Shown: piece by piece, positions 30,843 to 39,904 of the stretch
Layout of the letters: every line of letters begins with the position of its first letter
Position numbering within the stretch: the first letter of the stretch is position 1
DNA from: JACCXG01 sp963785755
Lineage (GTDB): Bacteria; Acidobacteriota; Vicinamibacteria; Vicinamibacterales; 2-12-FULL-66-21
Reading direction: 5' to 3'
Length of the DNA stretch: 64,000 nt
Assembly: GCA_963785755.1 (NCBI GenBank)
Contig: CAWAXG010000032.1
Span: forward strand, 1 to 64,000
Translations under genes and position numbers: made by a program
The notes under the pieces: generated by a model
What the model was told of the DNA's origin: nothing
What the model saw: the letters and a program-made list of their open reading frames with translations, nothing else
Databases searched by the model: none

Positions 30843-31001
30843 ATGCCCATCCCAGGCGGCATCGGTCCCGGGGCCCGGTTCCTCGTCGAACTTCATGGCG
30901 GGACGGTCACAGCGGAAAGCGACGGCATCGACCGCGGCAGGCGCTTCATCGTCCGGCTGCCGCTCGCCGCGCGCATCGCTCAACCCGCGGGCGACAAGTG
31001 A
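30843..31001 (+). pseudogene. Histidine kinase C-terminal remnant
   Basis: Encodes only the last ~50 residues of a HATPase_c domain: GGIGPGARFLVELHGGTVTAESDGIDRGRRFIVRLPLA, matching the G2 box GGIGLGLALVRxLVELHGG with a small deletion. No N box, G1 box or dimerisation domain exists upstream; the preceding 43 bp adjoin the intact MBL gene. The remnant ends 3 bp before the response regulator, the usual order of hybrid two-component pairs, so the sensor was lost by deletion. Confidence 0.75.
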
Positions 31002-31004
31002 ACG

Positions 31005-31385
31005 ATGCCGAACGTCGAAGAACCCGTTTCGAAACGCGTACTCATCGCCGACGACAACGCGGATGCCGCGGAGAGCCTCCAGATGTGGCTGCAGATGGCC
31101 GGGCACGACGTCCAGATCGCGCTGGACGGGCTGCGCGCGCTGGCGGCGGTCGAGTCCTTCCGCCCGCACGTCGCATTCCTCGATCTCGCCATGCCCGGAA
31201 TGAATGGCTTCGACGTCGCGCGCCGCGTCCGGGAGTTTCCCTGGGGCCGCGCAGTCGTCCTGGTCGCGCTGACCGGCTGGGGCCACGAGGAAGATCGGAA
31301 GCGGACCGCCGACGCCGGCTTCGATCACCACCTCACGAAGCCGGTCGATCCCGACGATATCGAGGCGTTGGTCAGGCGGATCTAA
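31005..31385 (+). CDS. Single-domain response regulator
   Basis: 126 residues, a CheY-like receiver without output domain. The acidic pair is in VLIADDNADAAESL, the phospho-acceptor Asp in VAFLDLAMPGMNG, the switch Thr in VALTGWG and the Lys in HLTKPVDPDD. Such receivers usually follow hybrid sensor kinases in Acidobacteriota. Here the adjacent kinase is only a remnant, so it is either orphaned or phosphorylated by a kinase elsewhere. ATG 31005 follows the remnant's stop directly. Confidence 0.93.
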   Translation: MPNVEEPVSKRVLIADDNADAAESLQMWLQMAGHDVQIALDGLRALAAVESFRPHVAFLDLAMPGMNGFDVARRVREFPWGRAVVLVALTGWGHEEDRKRTADAGFDHHLTKPVDPDDIEALVRRI

Positions 31386-31386
31386 G

Positions 31387-31547
31387 TCGTGATCGGTGAT
31401 CGGTGATCGGGCGGGGATCGGGTGACGGTCGGTGATCGGTGATCAGTGATCGAGGACCAGGCGCTCCGAAAGCCAGGCTTTGTGCCTTGATCACCGATCA
31501 CCGACCCCCGACTTGATCCCCGATGATCACTGATCACCGATCACGAC
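31387..31547. repeat. GATCGGTGATC-type repeat array, locus 2
   Basis: GTGATCGGTGATCGGTGATC units on the left and GATCACTGATCACCGATCAC units on the right, making an imperfect hairpin of about 160 bp. It fills the gap between the response regulator (plus) and the end of TonB receptor 2 (minus), so it may terminate both. It is the same family as 22763-22906. Confidence 0.85.
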
Positions 31548-34500
31548 TCAGAACTCGTACTTGAGCGACGCCTGCATGCACCGGCCCGCTCGGCCGTCGC
31601 AGGTGCCGAGGACGCTGTCGTAGCGTCCGAACGTGCTCGTGACGTCGGGCGTCATCGTCACCGCGCCGGTGTTGAACCGCGGCGTGTTCGTGACGTTGAA
31701 CACTTCCCAGCGGAAGCGCAGGCGATGGCTGTACGGGAAGCTCGAAGCCCTTGCTGAGGCCGATGTCCGCGCCGATGTAGCCATCGCCGCGCAGCATGTT
31801 CCGGAATCCGACTTCACCAGGCAGCGCGTACCGAATCTGCGACAGGACGGCGGACGGATCCGTGAACGGACTGGGCCTGCCGAACTTGCCGTCGGCGTCG
31901 CGGCCGACGACGTTCCGCACCGCGGGACTGACGGTTTCCGGGAACTGACCCTCAACCGCGAGCTCGGCGTTGCCCTGATAGTTCCAGTTGGTCGGCCAGC
32001 AGCACCGCGAGTTGATGATGTTGAAAGGGAACCCGCTCGTCCACCGGAAGACGCCCGCGAACTGCCAGTTGCCGATGATCTGATTCAACCAGGACGGCAC
32101 GTCGCCGCCGATCGGCGCGGGTGCGGCCGAACGGCAGATCCGCGACCCAGTTGAGGTTCATCTGGTGCCGGACGTCGAAGTCCGAGTAGGAATACTGCAG
32201 GTCCGGCTCCCACGAGTTGAGCAGGAATCCGGAGTAGCCGCCGAGGCCGATCTGGCCGCGCTCGACCGCCGAGCCGAGATCGGTCGACTTGCTCAACGTG
32301 TAGTTCACGTCGAACTGGTAGCCGTCGGTCCAGCGCTTGCGCATCGTCAGCTGCAGCGAGTTGTAGTCGGCGTCGCCATCGAGCTCTGCGCGCGCAGCTG
32401 CGAGAACTGGCTGTTCCAGAACGCATACCTGCCGAGAACGCTGCAGGACGGATTGCAGGCGGTGTCGGCATTGAACAGCGCCGGTGGTCCAGTCGAGATC
32501 GTTCTGGAAGTACAGGCGCGCCATGCGCTGCGTCGCGGTCATGGTGACCGTCTGGCCTGACGCCGTCACGACACCGGCCGCACCCGGGAACATGTTTTCC
32601 CAATATGGGATCGCGCCGATGCCGAGGAAGCTCGCCGGCGCCGAGCTGTTGATGCCGGCCTGACGGTAGGCGTTGATCAGCTGCTGCGCCGCCGTGAAGT
32701 AGTTGACGCCGGACTTCGGATCGACGATGTCCATCGGCATCGCGAGATCGCGCCGGATGAGCAGGTCGCGGCCGCGGCGGCCGACGTAGGCCGCTTCGAT
32801 GCGCGAAGCCATTCTTCAGCTCGCGTCCGACGACCGCGTTGAACACGTGATGGTACGGCGTCGTGATCCCGTCGTCGATGCTCTGATAGATGGCGACGTT
32901 GCCAAGCGGCGGCGTCGCCGGGAAGCCACCGGGAGGAGGGCCGGGGAGCGTTGGCGGCAGCGTGCTGAGGTCCTTGAAGCGCGCCGACGGCACGGTCTCA
33001 TCCGAGGTGCCGAAGGTCGACGACAGGCTCGTCGACATGCCGAACGAGCCGCCTTCGTCGAAGATCGTGGCCAGCGCGAAGCCGACGCGATCGTAGAGCA
33101 GCGAATATCCGCCGCGCACGACCATCTTGTCGCCGCCGGTCAGCCAGCCGAGGAAGTCCGCCGTTCGCATGCGGCGTCCAGGCCGCGGCGACGCGCGGAC
33201 CGAAGTTGTCGTAGTCCCAGTCGTAGAACCCCTTCTTGCCGTTCGCCGGTCCGGCGAGATCGAGGGTCAGGGGCGGCAGGGCGTTGTCGCCGATGCCCCT
33301 CAGCATGTTGGATCGCCGCTGCTCGAACCATTCACCGAGCGGAACCGACGGCGCCAGCTGGAGACCGTCCACTTCCCACGGCGGCGAATACAGGTTGTAG
33401 CGCACGCCGGCCGTCACGGTCAGATTCGGGCGGAGCCGCCAGCTGTCCTGCACGTAGAACTGGTACTCGTCGGTCGCGTAGGTGCGGCGGACCGGCTCGC
33501 CGTTGGGCAGCGCGGTGCCGGTCTTGTCGTAGTTGTAGTTCGCCGTCGGCTGCGAGATGACGCCGAGCAGCGTCAGCCACGGATCGCCATAGCCGGACGC
33601 GAAGGTGGACGCGACAGCCGGCAGCTGCGCACACAGAGGATTGCTGCAGCCCGTGCTGCCCGGCATGTAATTGCGGCCCGTGCCCGCGACCCACGACGGA
33701 TTCAGGTTGCCGGTGTGGAAGGAGCTCGCGTTCGAGTATTTCGGCGCGCGGGTGAACCGGAGGTTGGCGCCGAACTTGACGTTGTGGTTCCCCTTGAGCC
33801 ACGACATGTCGTTCACGATGTTGTGCGTCGGCACTTCGCGGCCGTTGGTCGAGGTCAAGGCGTCGAGATCGGTGATGAAGCGGAAGGTCACCGCGTCGGC
33901 CGTCCGGAGCCCGGCGGAGACCTCGTCGATCTTGGAGAGGCCGTATCTGAACGTGTTGACCAGGTTGCTCGAGAGCACCGCGTCGTAGCCCACCGCGTAG
34001 CCCCAGTTCTTGTTCACCTGCTTGCTGGTCGGCGCCTGACCCTCGAACTGCGGCACCGAATTGATCGTGTCGTCCTGCGTCCCGGTGCGGCCGAACAGCT
34101 TGTGATTCCCGCCCCGATCGATCAGGTAGTCGAACCGCGTGATGTAGGTGTTGAACTCGTTCTCGATCGGCGCGGAAAAGCGATAGCCCATGTAGTTGAT
34201 GCCGTCGCGGCCGGGATCGTTCGGCAGCGGGTATTTCTTGAAGTGATCGGCGACGGCGCGGCTGGGACCGATGCCGAGCGGATCGAGCCCCGCGATCTCG
34301 GACGGCGACAGGCCGTAGCGTCCCGCCGGAATCGAGTGGTTGTTCGCGAAGCCGCGGACCGTCCCGCCGGGGCAGGCGGCGGGGACGCCGCAAACATAGA
34401 CCAGGACACCGTCGCGCAGGGTCGCCGACGGGCACGTTGCGCAGAACCGGATCCTCGCTCGATTCGCGCAGACCTTCGTAGTTGCCGAAGAAGAAGAGCC

Positions 34501-35408
34501 GATCGCGCTTGATCGGACCGCCGAGCGCGCCGCCCAGGTTCCTCTTGTCCAGTTTCGGCGCCTTGCTCGGCAGGCCGCTCTGCAGCTGCGTCAACTTGGA
34601 GAAGTACTCGTTGCTCGACCAGTTCGTGTTGCGGTGCGAGCCGTAGCCGGCGCCGCTGAAGCGATTCGTGCCGCTCTTCGTGACCAGCGACACCTGCGCG
34701 GCACTCGAGCGGCCCATGTCCGCGCTGTAGTTGCTCGTGCTGACGCGGAATTCCTGCAGCGACTCGAGGGTCACGCGGATCACCGAGTTGTAGGCATAGC
34801 CCCACTGCGGATCGTTCACGTCGACGCCATCGAGCGTGACGTTCGATTGATCGCTCGCGCGCGCCGCTCACCGATCCGCTGCGCTGATCGCCGCTCGGCA
34901 GATACACCGCACCGGCCTGGAGACTGAGGAGGCCGACCGGATTCCGCGCTTCGAGCGGAAGCTGCTGGATCTGAATCCCGGAGATGACGTTGCCCAGGCT
35001 CGCGTCGGTCGTGTTCAGAATCGGCGACGTGGATGCGACTTCGACGGTCTCCGTGAGCGAGCCGAGCTGGAGGACGACATCGAACTTCGTGGCGGTATCG
35101 ACGGGCAGCTGCAGTTTGTCGGTGAGGCCGGTCCGGAATCCGGTCAACTCGACCTTGAGCGAATAATTTCCGGGTGTGAGGGCCACGAACCGGTAGGTCC
35201 CGGTCTCATTGGTAACGGTCGCACGCGTGGCGCCGGTGTCGGTGCTCGTCAAGGTGACGGCGGCGCCTGGCAGCGCGGCACCCTGCTGGTCCTTGATGTC
35301 GCCGTACACGCTGGCCGTGCCCGCCTGTGCCCAGGCGCTGCTCGCGGTTGCCACCAGGACAAGAACGGCCAGAGGGAACGAGACTCGCCCCTGAATAGAC
35401 AGCCCCAC
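31548..35408 (-). CDS. TonB-dependent receptor 2, Oar-like, frameshifted
   Basis: About 1,287 codons. From GTG 35408 (strong GGGAGGTGG upstream): signal peptide FPLAVLVLVATASSAWAQ, CarboxypepD_reg domain (SVYGDIKDQQGAALPGAAV...TGTYRFVALTPGNYSLKVEL), plug (SLTETVEVASTSPILNTTD; IQQLPLEARNPVGLLSLQAG; YSADMGRSSAAQVSLVTKSGTN), and a large barrel with GGALGGPIKRDRLFFFGNYEG and GNWQFAGVFRWTSGFPFNI, ending in KYEF. Frame changes occur near 34860, 34430, 34260, 33165, 32810, 32440, 32090 and 31740. Homologous blocks resume in the correct order each time. It shares domain layout with receptor 1 but is not a close copy. Its ligand is unknown. Confidence 0.83.
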
Positions 35409-35531
35409 GATCCACCTCCCACGCTGTAGGCGCCTCGCGGTAATCGCGTCCGCTGCACAAGGCGGCCGCGAAGCGACTGATTCGTGAACGAGAACCGCGT
35501 CCGACGACGGCGGTTCCCTTTGATGCCGTGG

Positions 35532-35537
35532 AGTATA
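35532..35537 (-). promoter_or_regulatory. Probable -10 element of TonB receptor 2
   Basis: TATACT on the minus strand within TTGTCCTATACTCC, about 124 nt before GTG 35408. The long leader matches the ~125-145 nt leaders of TonB receptor 1 and the 59803 gene. The rest of 35409-35609 shows nothing else. Confidence 0.35.
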
Positions 35538-35609
35538 GGACAAGCAGGGATGAACGGTGGGACGAAACGAGGCAAAAAAACGTGTCAGCCACGCCACGGC
35601 GCGGCAATC

Positions 35610-36350
35610 TCACCGCGGCGCGACGTTTCCGTCGCTCGCCCCGCAAAGCGGCACAAACGTGTAGCCGCGGGCGCGCAGCGCGGGCACGAGCAGCCGCACC
35701 GACGAGCCGGCATGGCTGCGATCCTTGCGCGGATCCTTGTGGTGGCCGTCGTGAATCACGATGATGTCGCCGGGTGAGGCCTTCCGCTCCAGCCGCCTGG
35801 CCACGGATGGTCCGTCCAGTTTCTGCCACCAGCTCCAGTCCCACATGCCCCAGCTCCATCCGGCGAGACGGAAGTCGATTTTGCCGAGGGCGTCATACAT
35901 GGTCGCGCTCCGCCAGCCGGCATGCGGCCGGAACAGGCGGCAGGGCTCGCGCCTGGCGATCGCCGTAATCCGGTCGGCCGCCTGCGTCAGCCGCGCGGCC
36001 AGGGCTTCCGGCGACATGACCACCGGTTTGCGGCTGCCGCTGTGCAGCGCGATCGCATGGCCTTCGTCGGCGATGCGCCGCACGACCCACTCGGTCTCCG
36101 GTGTGATGTGCTCGTCGATCAGGAAGAACGTGGCCCGGGCGCCTTCGTCGCGCAGCGCATCGAGCACCGGCGGCGTCCAGCTCGCGTTCGGACCGTCGTC
36201 GAACGTGAGATAGATGGGTTTCGCGCCCGCCGGCGGGGTGATCCGCCAGATGGATCGAGCCGGGCGGAACGCTTCGAGCAGAAATGGAAAGGGGGCCGAA
36301 TGGGACAGGAACGCGATACCGACAATGGCCAGGGCGATGGCGATGACCAT
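35610..36350 (-). CDS. Polysaccharide deacetylase (CE4, NodB homology), membrane-anchored
   Basis: 246 residues. An N-terminal hydrophobic helix (VIAIALAIVGIAFLSHSAPFPFLL) anchors or exports it. NodB motif 1 is LTFDDGPN with the catalytic and metal-binding Asp residues, motif 2 is IALHSGSR (H-S/T-x-x-x form, HSGSR in place of HTxxH), motif 3 is RLFRPHAGWRS, and the last motif is DIIVIHDGHH. It would remove acetyl groups from N-acetylglucosamine-containing polymers in the envelope. The second His of motif 2 appears to be Arg, so metal binding may differ. ATG 36350 is immediately behind the stop of the ADOP permease gene, hence one operon. Confidence 0.88.
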   Translation of the reverse strand: MVIAIALAIVGIAFLSHSAPFPFLLEAFRPARSIWRITPPAGAKPIYLTFDDGPNASWTPPVLDALRDEGARATFFLIDEHITPETEWVVRRIADEGHAIALHSGSRKPVVMSPEALAARLTQAADRITAIARREPCRLFRPHAGWRSATMYDALGKIDFRLAGWSWGMWDWSWWQKLDGPSVARRLERKASPGDIIVIHDGHHKDPRKDRSHAGSSVRLLVPALRARGYTFVPLCGASDGNVAPR

Positions 36351-38804
36351 TCATTCGTGCCTGAGAGCCACCAGCGGATCGACCGACGCCGCCCGGCGCG
36401 CGGGGATCGCGCTCGCCAGCAGCCCGGCGACCACGAGCGTCGCCAGCGCCGCGATCAGGATCCGGAGATCGTTTGGTTCCGTCTCGAACAGGAACGTCTT
36501 CACCCCGGCGCTCGCATACCACGCAGTGATTCCGCCGATGATCAGCCCCGCGATCATCATCAGCCCGGATCGCCGCAGCACCATGCCGACGACGTGACCG
36601 CGGGTCGCGCCGAGCGCCATGCGTACGCCGATCTCGTTGGTCCGCTGCGCCACGAGGTAGGCCATCACGCCGTAGATCCCCACGGCCGCGATGATCAGGC
36701 CGAGCACGCCGAAGACGACGAGCAGCGTCATGTTGAACCGGCGCTGGGCAATCAGCCGGTCCATGTACTGCCCGAGCGTGAACACGTCGCCGGTGATTCG
36801 CTGCTCCTTGTTCACCGACCAGATCGCCGCCTTCACCGCGGGCAGCACCGCCATCGGCTCGCCGCTGGTCCGCATCGCCAGAGTCGCGCCGATGAAGCCG
36901 TCTTGTTTGAGCGGGAGGTAGCATTCCTGGCGGGGCGGCGACTCCGGGCCCAGATGCCTGATGTCTCCGACGATGCCGACGACAGTCATCTCCTTGTCGT
37001 TGATCTTCATCGTCTGGCCGAGCGACTCGGTGTCGGGCCAGTACTTCCGGGCAGCCGTCTGGTTGATGACGACCACAGGCGGCGACGTTTCCGTGTCCTC
37101 GTCAGAAATGTGGCGACCCTTCAACAACGGGATCTTCATCATCTGCAGATACTGAGATGAGACGGCCCGCCTGTCGATCGAGTCGTCGTCGCCTCCGAGC
37201 TGCCGGCCAGAGACTTCGACCTTGGTGCGGCTCCAGCTGCCGGAGAGTGGCAGGCCGTTGGCGACCGCTGACGCCGTGACCACACCCGGAACCGTGGCGA
37301 CAGCCTCGATCATCTGCAGCGTGTACGGGCGTCCGGCCTTCACGGCTTCGTCGAACGCGGCACGCGAGAAGTTCCCGCCGTGCTGCAGCGTCACGCGCGG
37401 CGAGACGTTGACGACCAGCACGTTGCGGTAGTCGAACCCCGGATCGATCCGCATCAGCTTCACGAAACTACCGATGAACAATCCCGCGCCGACCAGGAGG
37501 ACGACGGCGAGCGCCACCTCGGCGACAACGAGCAGGCTTCGCAGCCGCTGGCTGCCTGCGCCGGCGGTATTGGCCCGGCCGCTGTCCTTCAAGGCGCCCG
37601 TCAGATCGGGACGCGACGTCTGGAGCGCCGGGACGATGCCGAAGAAAAGGCCGGTGAGCACCGCCGCGCCGATCGCCGTCCCGAGCACACGGAGGTCGAG
37701 GCCGATGTCGGCAACCCTGGGCAGGCCGGTCGGAAGCCATACGCGGATCGCCTGCACGCCGAAGTACGCCAGCACGATCCCGAGCGCCGCGCCGACGACC
37801 GACAGGACGACGCCTTCGGCGAGCAGTCCGCGAACGAGGCGCCATCGGCTCGCGCCGAGCGCCGCACGGATACCGATCTCGCGGCTTCGCACGGTCGCGC
37901 GCGCCAGCATCAGGTTGGCGACATTCGCGCACGCGATGAGCAGCACGAGCGTGACCGCACCGAGGAGCATGAGCATCCAGTTGCGGACGCGACCGACGAT
38001 GTGGTCGTGCAGCGTGATGACGCGGACGCGCCAGCCCGGACTCCACTTCGGGTGCTGCTCGTCGAGCGCGGCCGCGACCCGGTTCATCTGCTCGTGCGCC
38101 TGATCGAGGCTGACGCCAGGCTTCAGGCGGCCGATCGCCACATAGTTGTAGCTGCGGTTGCCACCGCGGACCTTGTCGTCGTTCGTGAACGAGATCGGCG
38201 AGTAGATCTCGGTCGGACGCTCGGCCCCCACCGGATACGCGAAGCCCGCCGGCATCACACCAACGACTTCCCATGACTGCTCGTTCAGATCGATGCGCTG
38301 GCCGATCACGTCGGGGGAGCCGCCGAACCGACGCTGCCAGAATCCATGACTGAGGATCGCGACACGCTGCCGTCCGTCGATCTCATCGTCAGCGGTGAAG
38401 GAACGGCCGAGCATGGGCGCAACGCGAAGCACCTGGAAGAACTCGTGCGTGACGCGCTGGCCGCGCGCATCGACCGGCTCGCCCCGCTCGTTCTGCATCC
38501 GGAATCCCGTCGAGCCCACGCCGGCGATTGCCTCGAACGACTCCTGCATCCGGCGCCAGTCGAGGAACATCTGCGGGGTCGTCGACCCTCCACCAAAGGT
38601 CTGCGGCCGCCGCGTGTCGTGCTCGAGCACCGCCACGAGCCGATCGTGCTCGTCGAACGGCAGTCCGCGCAGCACCACCGCGTCGACCACGGAGAAGACC
38701 GCGGTGCCGGCGCCAATACCGAGCGCCAGCACGACCAGCGCAACGGCGGTGAAGGTGCGCGACGAGCGGAGGGAGCGAACGGCGGATTTGAAGTCGTCAA
38801 ACAT
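36351..38804 (-). CDS. ADOP-type ABC transporter permease (MacB/FtsX family)
   Basis: 817 residues, intact and full length. Two MacB-periplasmic plus FtsX units in tandem are visible. The first has TM1 (FTAVALVVLALGIGAGTAVFSVVDAVVLRGLPF), a periplasmic domain with ILSHGFWQRRFGG and VVGVMPAGFAYPVG, and the FtsX core (LLIACANVANLMLARATVRSREIGIRAALGA). The second begins near residue 440 and ends with RTNEIGVRMALGATRGHVVGMVLRRSGLMM and ALLASAIPARRAASVDPLVALRHE. This is the Acidobacterial duplicated orphan permease, which has no fixed ATPase partner nearby. The N-terminal PadR-like fusion seen in some ADOPs is absent. It probably moves lipoproteins, peptides or toxic compounds, or transmits force across the envelope. 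Confidence 0.95.
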   Translation of the reverse strand: MFDDFKSAVRSLRSSRTFTAVALVVLALGIGAGTAVFSVVDAVVLRGLPFDEHDRLVAVLEHDTRRPQTFGGGSTTPQMFLDWRRMQESFEAIAGVGSTGFRMQNERGEPVDARGQRVTHEFFQVLRVAPMLGRSFTADDEIDGRQRVAILSHGFWQRRFGGSPDVIGQRIDLNEQSWEVVGVMPAGFAYPVGAERPTEIYSPISFTNDDKVRGGNRSYNYVAIGRLKPGVSLDQAHEQMNRVAAALDEQHPKWSPGWRVRVITLHDHIVGRVRNWMLMLLGAVTLVLLIACANVANLMLARATVRSREIGIRAALGASRWRLVRGLLAEGVVLSVVGAALGIVLAYFGVQAIRVWLPTGLPRVADIGLDLRVLGTAIGAAVLTGLFFGIVPALQTSRPDLTGALKDSGRANTAGAGSQRLRSLLVVAEVALAVVLLVGAGLFIGSFVKLMRIDPGFDYRNVLVVNVSPRVTLQHGGNFSRAAFDEAVKAGRPYTLQMIEAVATVPGVVTASAVANGLPLSGSWSRTKVEVSGRQLGGDDDSIDRRAVSSQYLQMMKIPLLKGRHISDEDTETSPPVVVINQTAARKYWPDTESLGQTMKINDKEMTVVGIVGDIRHLGPESPPRQECYLPLKQDGFIGATLAMRTSGEPMAVLPAVKAAIWSVNKEQRITGDVFTLGQYMDRLIAQRRFNMTLLVVFGVLGLIIAAVGIYGVMAYLVAQRTNEIGVRMALGATRGHVVGMVLRRSGLMMIAGLIIGGITAWYASAGVKTFLFETEPNDLRILIAALATLVVAGLLASAIPARRAASVDPLVALRHE

Positions 38805-38817
38805 TTTTCACAATCGC

Positions 38818-39028
38818 CGGTTTCAAGGGTTCAAGGGTTCAAGCGTATAGACACCTGAAGTCCCAGAACGTTTCACCGGTTCGACGTTCAAACGATTCTG
38901 ATCGAACTCCGAAGTCGTCTTTTGAACCGAAACTTGAGTGAGTCCATAAACCCACCGAACCTGAACCTTTGAACCTCTGAACCCCTGAACCCCTGAACCC
39001 CTGAACCTTTGAACCCTTGAACCGATGA
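38818..39028. repeat. TGAACCC heptamer repeat array, locus 1
   Basis: The left end has GGGTTCAAGGGTTCAAG units and the right end has CTGAACCCCTGAACCCCTGAACC units, with unique sequence between them, so the ends are inverted. It occupies the whole gap between the ADOP permease start and the ThuA stop. Heptamer repeats of this kind resemble the short tandem repeated repetitive sequences known from cyanobacteria. A smaller array of the same unit is at 57203-57262. Confidence 0.8.
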
Positions 39029-39031
39029 GAT

Positions 39032-39823
39032 TCACCTACCCAAAGCCCAGCGTGCTGCCTCCCGAAGATGCGTCCTGAAACGGACGTCGTCCCACACTTC
39101 CGAGCGATGGCCGAGCGCGGTGTAGAACACCCGGCCTGAGCCGTGGGTCTTCTGCCACGCGATTGGCAGATTGACTGGATCTCCCGCGGCGCCGAGGCCG
39201 TCGGGAGGGTTGCGATCGAACGACAGGAGAATCGTCAAACCCGATCCCGCGGAACGGAATCGATACCATTCGTCGGTCATCCGGAATCTCGGGGCGAGAT
39301 GTGCGACGGCCGGGTTCGACGGTTCGTTGACGCGCAGCTCGGCCTCGACGATGGAGCCGTGCGTGTCGAATTCGCCGCCCAGCATCGCAAGAAACTCCGG
39401 TGATTCGTGGTACGTGTCCGACGCGCTGTGCGCTCCGAGGAAGGCTTTCCCTCCCGCGATCCAGGCGAGAAATGCCGCCATGTCCGGAATGCCGAGATTG
39501 CCCGTGGTATTCGCGAAGAACACGGCATCGACCGTGGCCAGCCCGGCCGTGGTGAGCCGGTTGCGCACCTCGTCCGCCGTGCGGCAGAACTCCACCTGAA
39601 AGAGACCGCTGTCGGTGCCAATCGTACGCAGGGCCGCTTCTGCCGCCGGGATGGAGTCGTGCCGGAATCCCGCCGTGTGCGTGACGACGAGCAGACGGGC
39701 GGGGGCGGGACCGGAAGGCGGGTTCTGGGACGACGGAGACGGTGACGGGCTCTCGCCGTTCGTGCAGGCAATCAGCAGCAAAACGAAGCCGAAGGTGGCA
39801 ACGTGCGGAATTGCGGTAGCCAT
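39032..39823 (-). CDS. ThuA-like domain lipoprotein
   Basis: 263 residues from ATG 39823. The signal has a clear lipobox (VLLLIAC20), then a Ser/Pro/Gln-rich spacer, then the ThuA-type glutamine-amidotransferase-like fold: RLLVVTHTAGFRHDSIPAAEAAL, VDAVFFANTTGNLGIPDMAAFLAWIAGGKAFLGAHSASDT, GGEFDTHGS, FDRNPPDGL and LPIAWQKTHGSGRVFYTALGHRSEVW. ThuA proteins are linked to sugar metabolism, and the family is often fused to membrane or carbohydrate-binding domains; no reaction is established. The long frame upstream to 40255 is antisense to the VWFA gene and is not coding. Confidence 0.93.
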   Translation of the reverse strand: MATAIPHVATFGFVLLLIACTNGESPSPSPSSQNPPSGPAPARLLVVTHTAGFRHDSIPAAEAALRTIGTDSGLFQVEFCRTADEVRNRLTTAGLATVDAVFFANTTGNLGIPDMAAFLAWIAGGKAFLGAHSASDTYHESPEFLAMLGGEFDTHGSIVEAELRVNEPSNPAVAHLAPRFRMTDEWYRFRSAGSGLTILLSFDRNPPDGLGAAGDPVNLPIAWQKTHGSGRVFYTALGHRSEVWDDVRFRTHLREAARWALGR

Positions 39824-39829
39824 GGGGCC

Positions 39830-39835
39830 ATTATC
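39830..39835 (-). promoter_or_regulatory. Leaderless -10 element of ThuA gene
   Basis: GATAAT on the minus strand, then six nucleotides (GGCCCC), then ATG 39823. No ribosome site is present. Confidence 0.55.
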
Positions 39836-39892
39836 GTCCCGGCGGCGCCGGGACGGCGACCTTAGCCGGAGCCGCGCCGCGCGGGCCTCGTG

Positions 39893-39898
39893 TACACT
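39893..39898 (+). promoter_or_regulatory. Leaderless -10 element of VWFA gene
   Basis: TACACT, then six nucleotides (GGCCGC), then GTG 39905. It is back to back with the ThuA promoter, 57 bp apart. No Shine-Dalgarno sequence precedes the GTG. Confidence 0.5.
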
Positions 39899-39904
39899 GG
39901 CCGC

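Noticed and set aside
31387..31547. Possible CRISPR array
   Set aside because: Units are 8-12 bp, adjacent without unique spacers, and inverted rather than direct; no cas genes are present.
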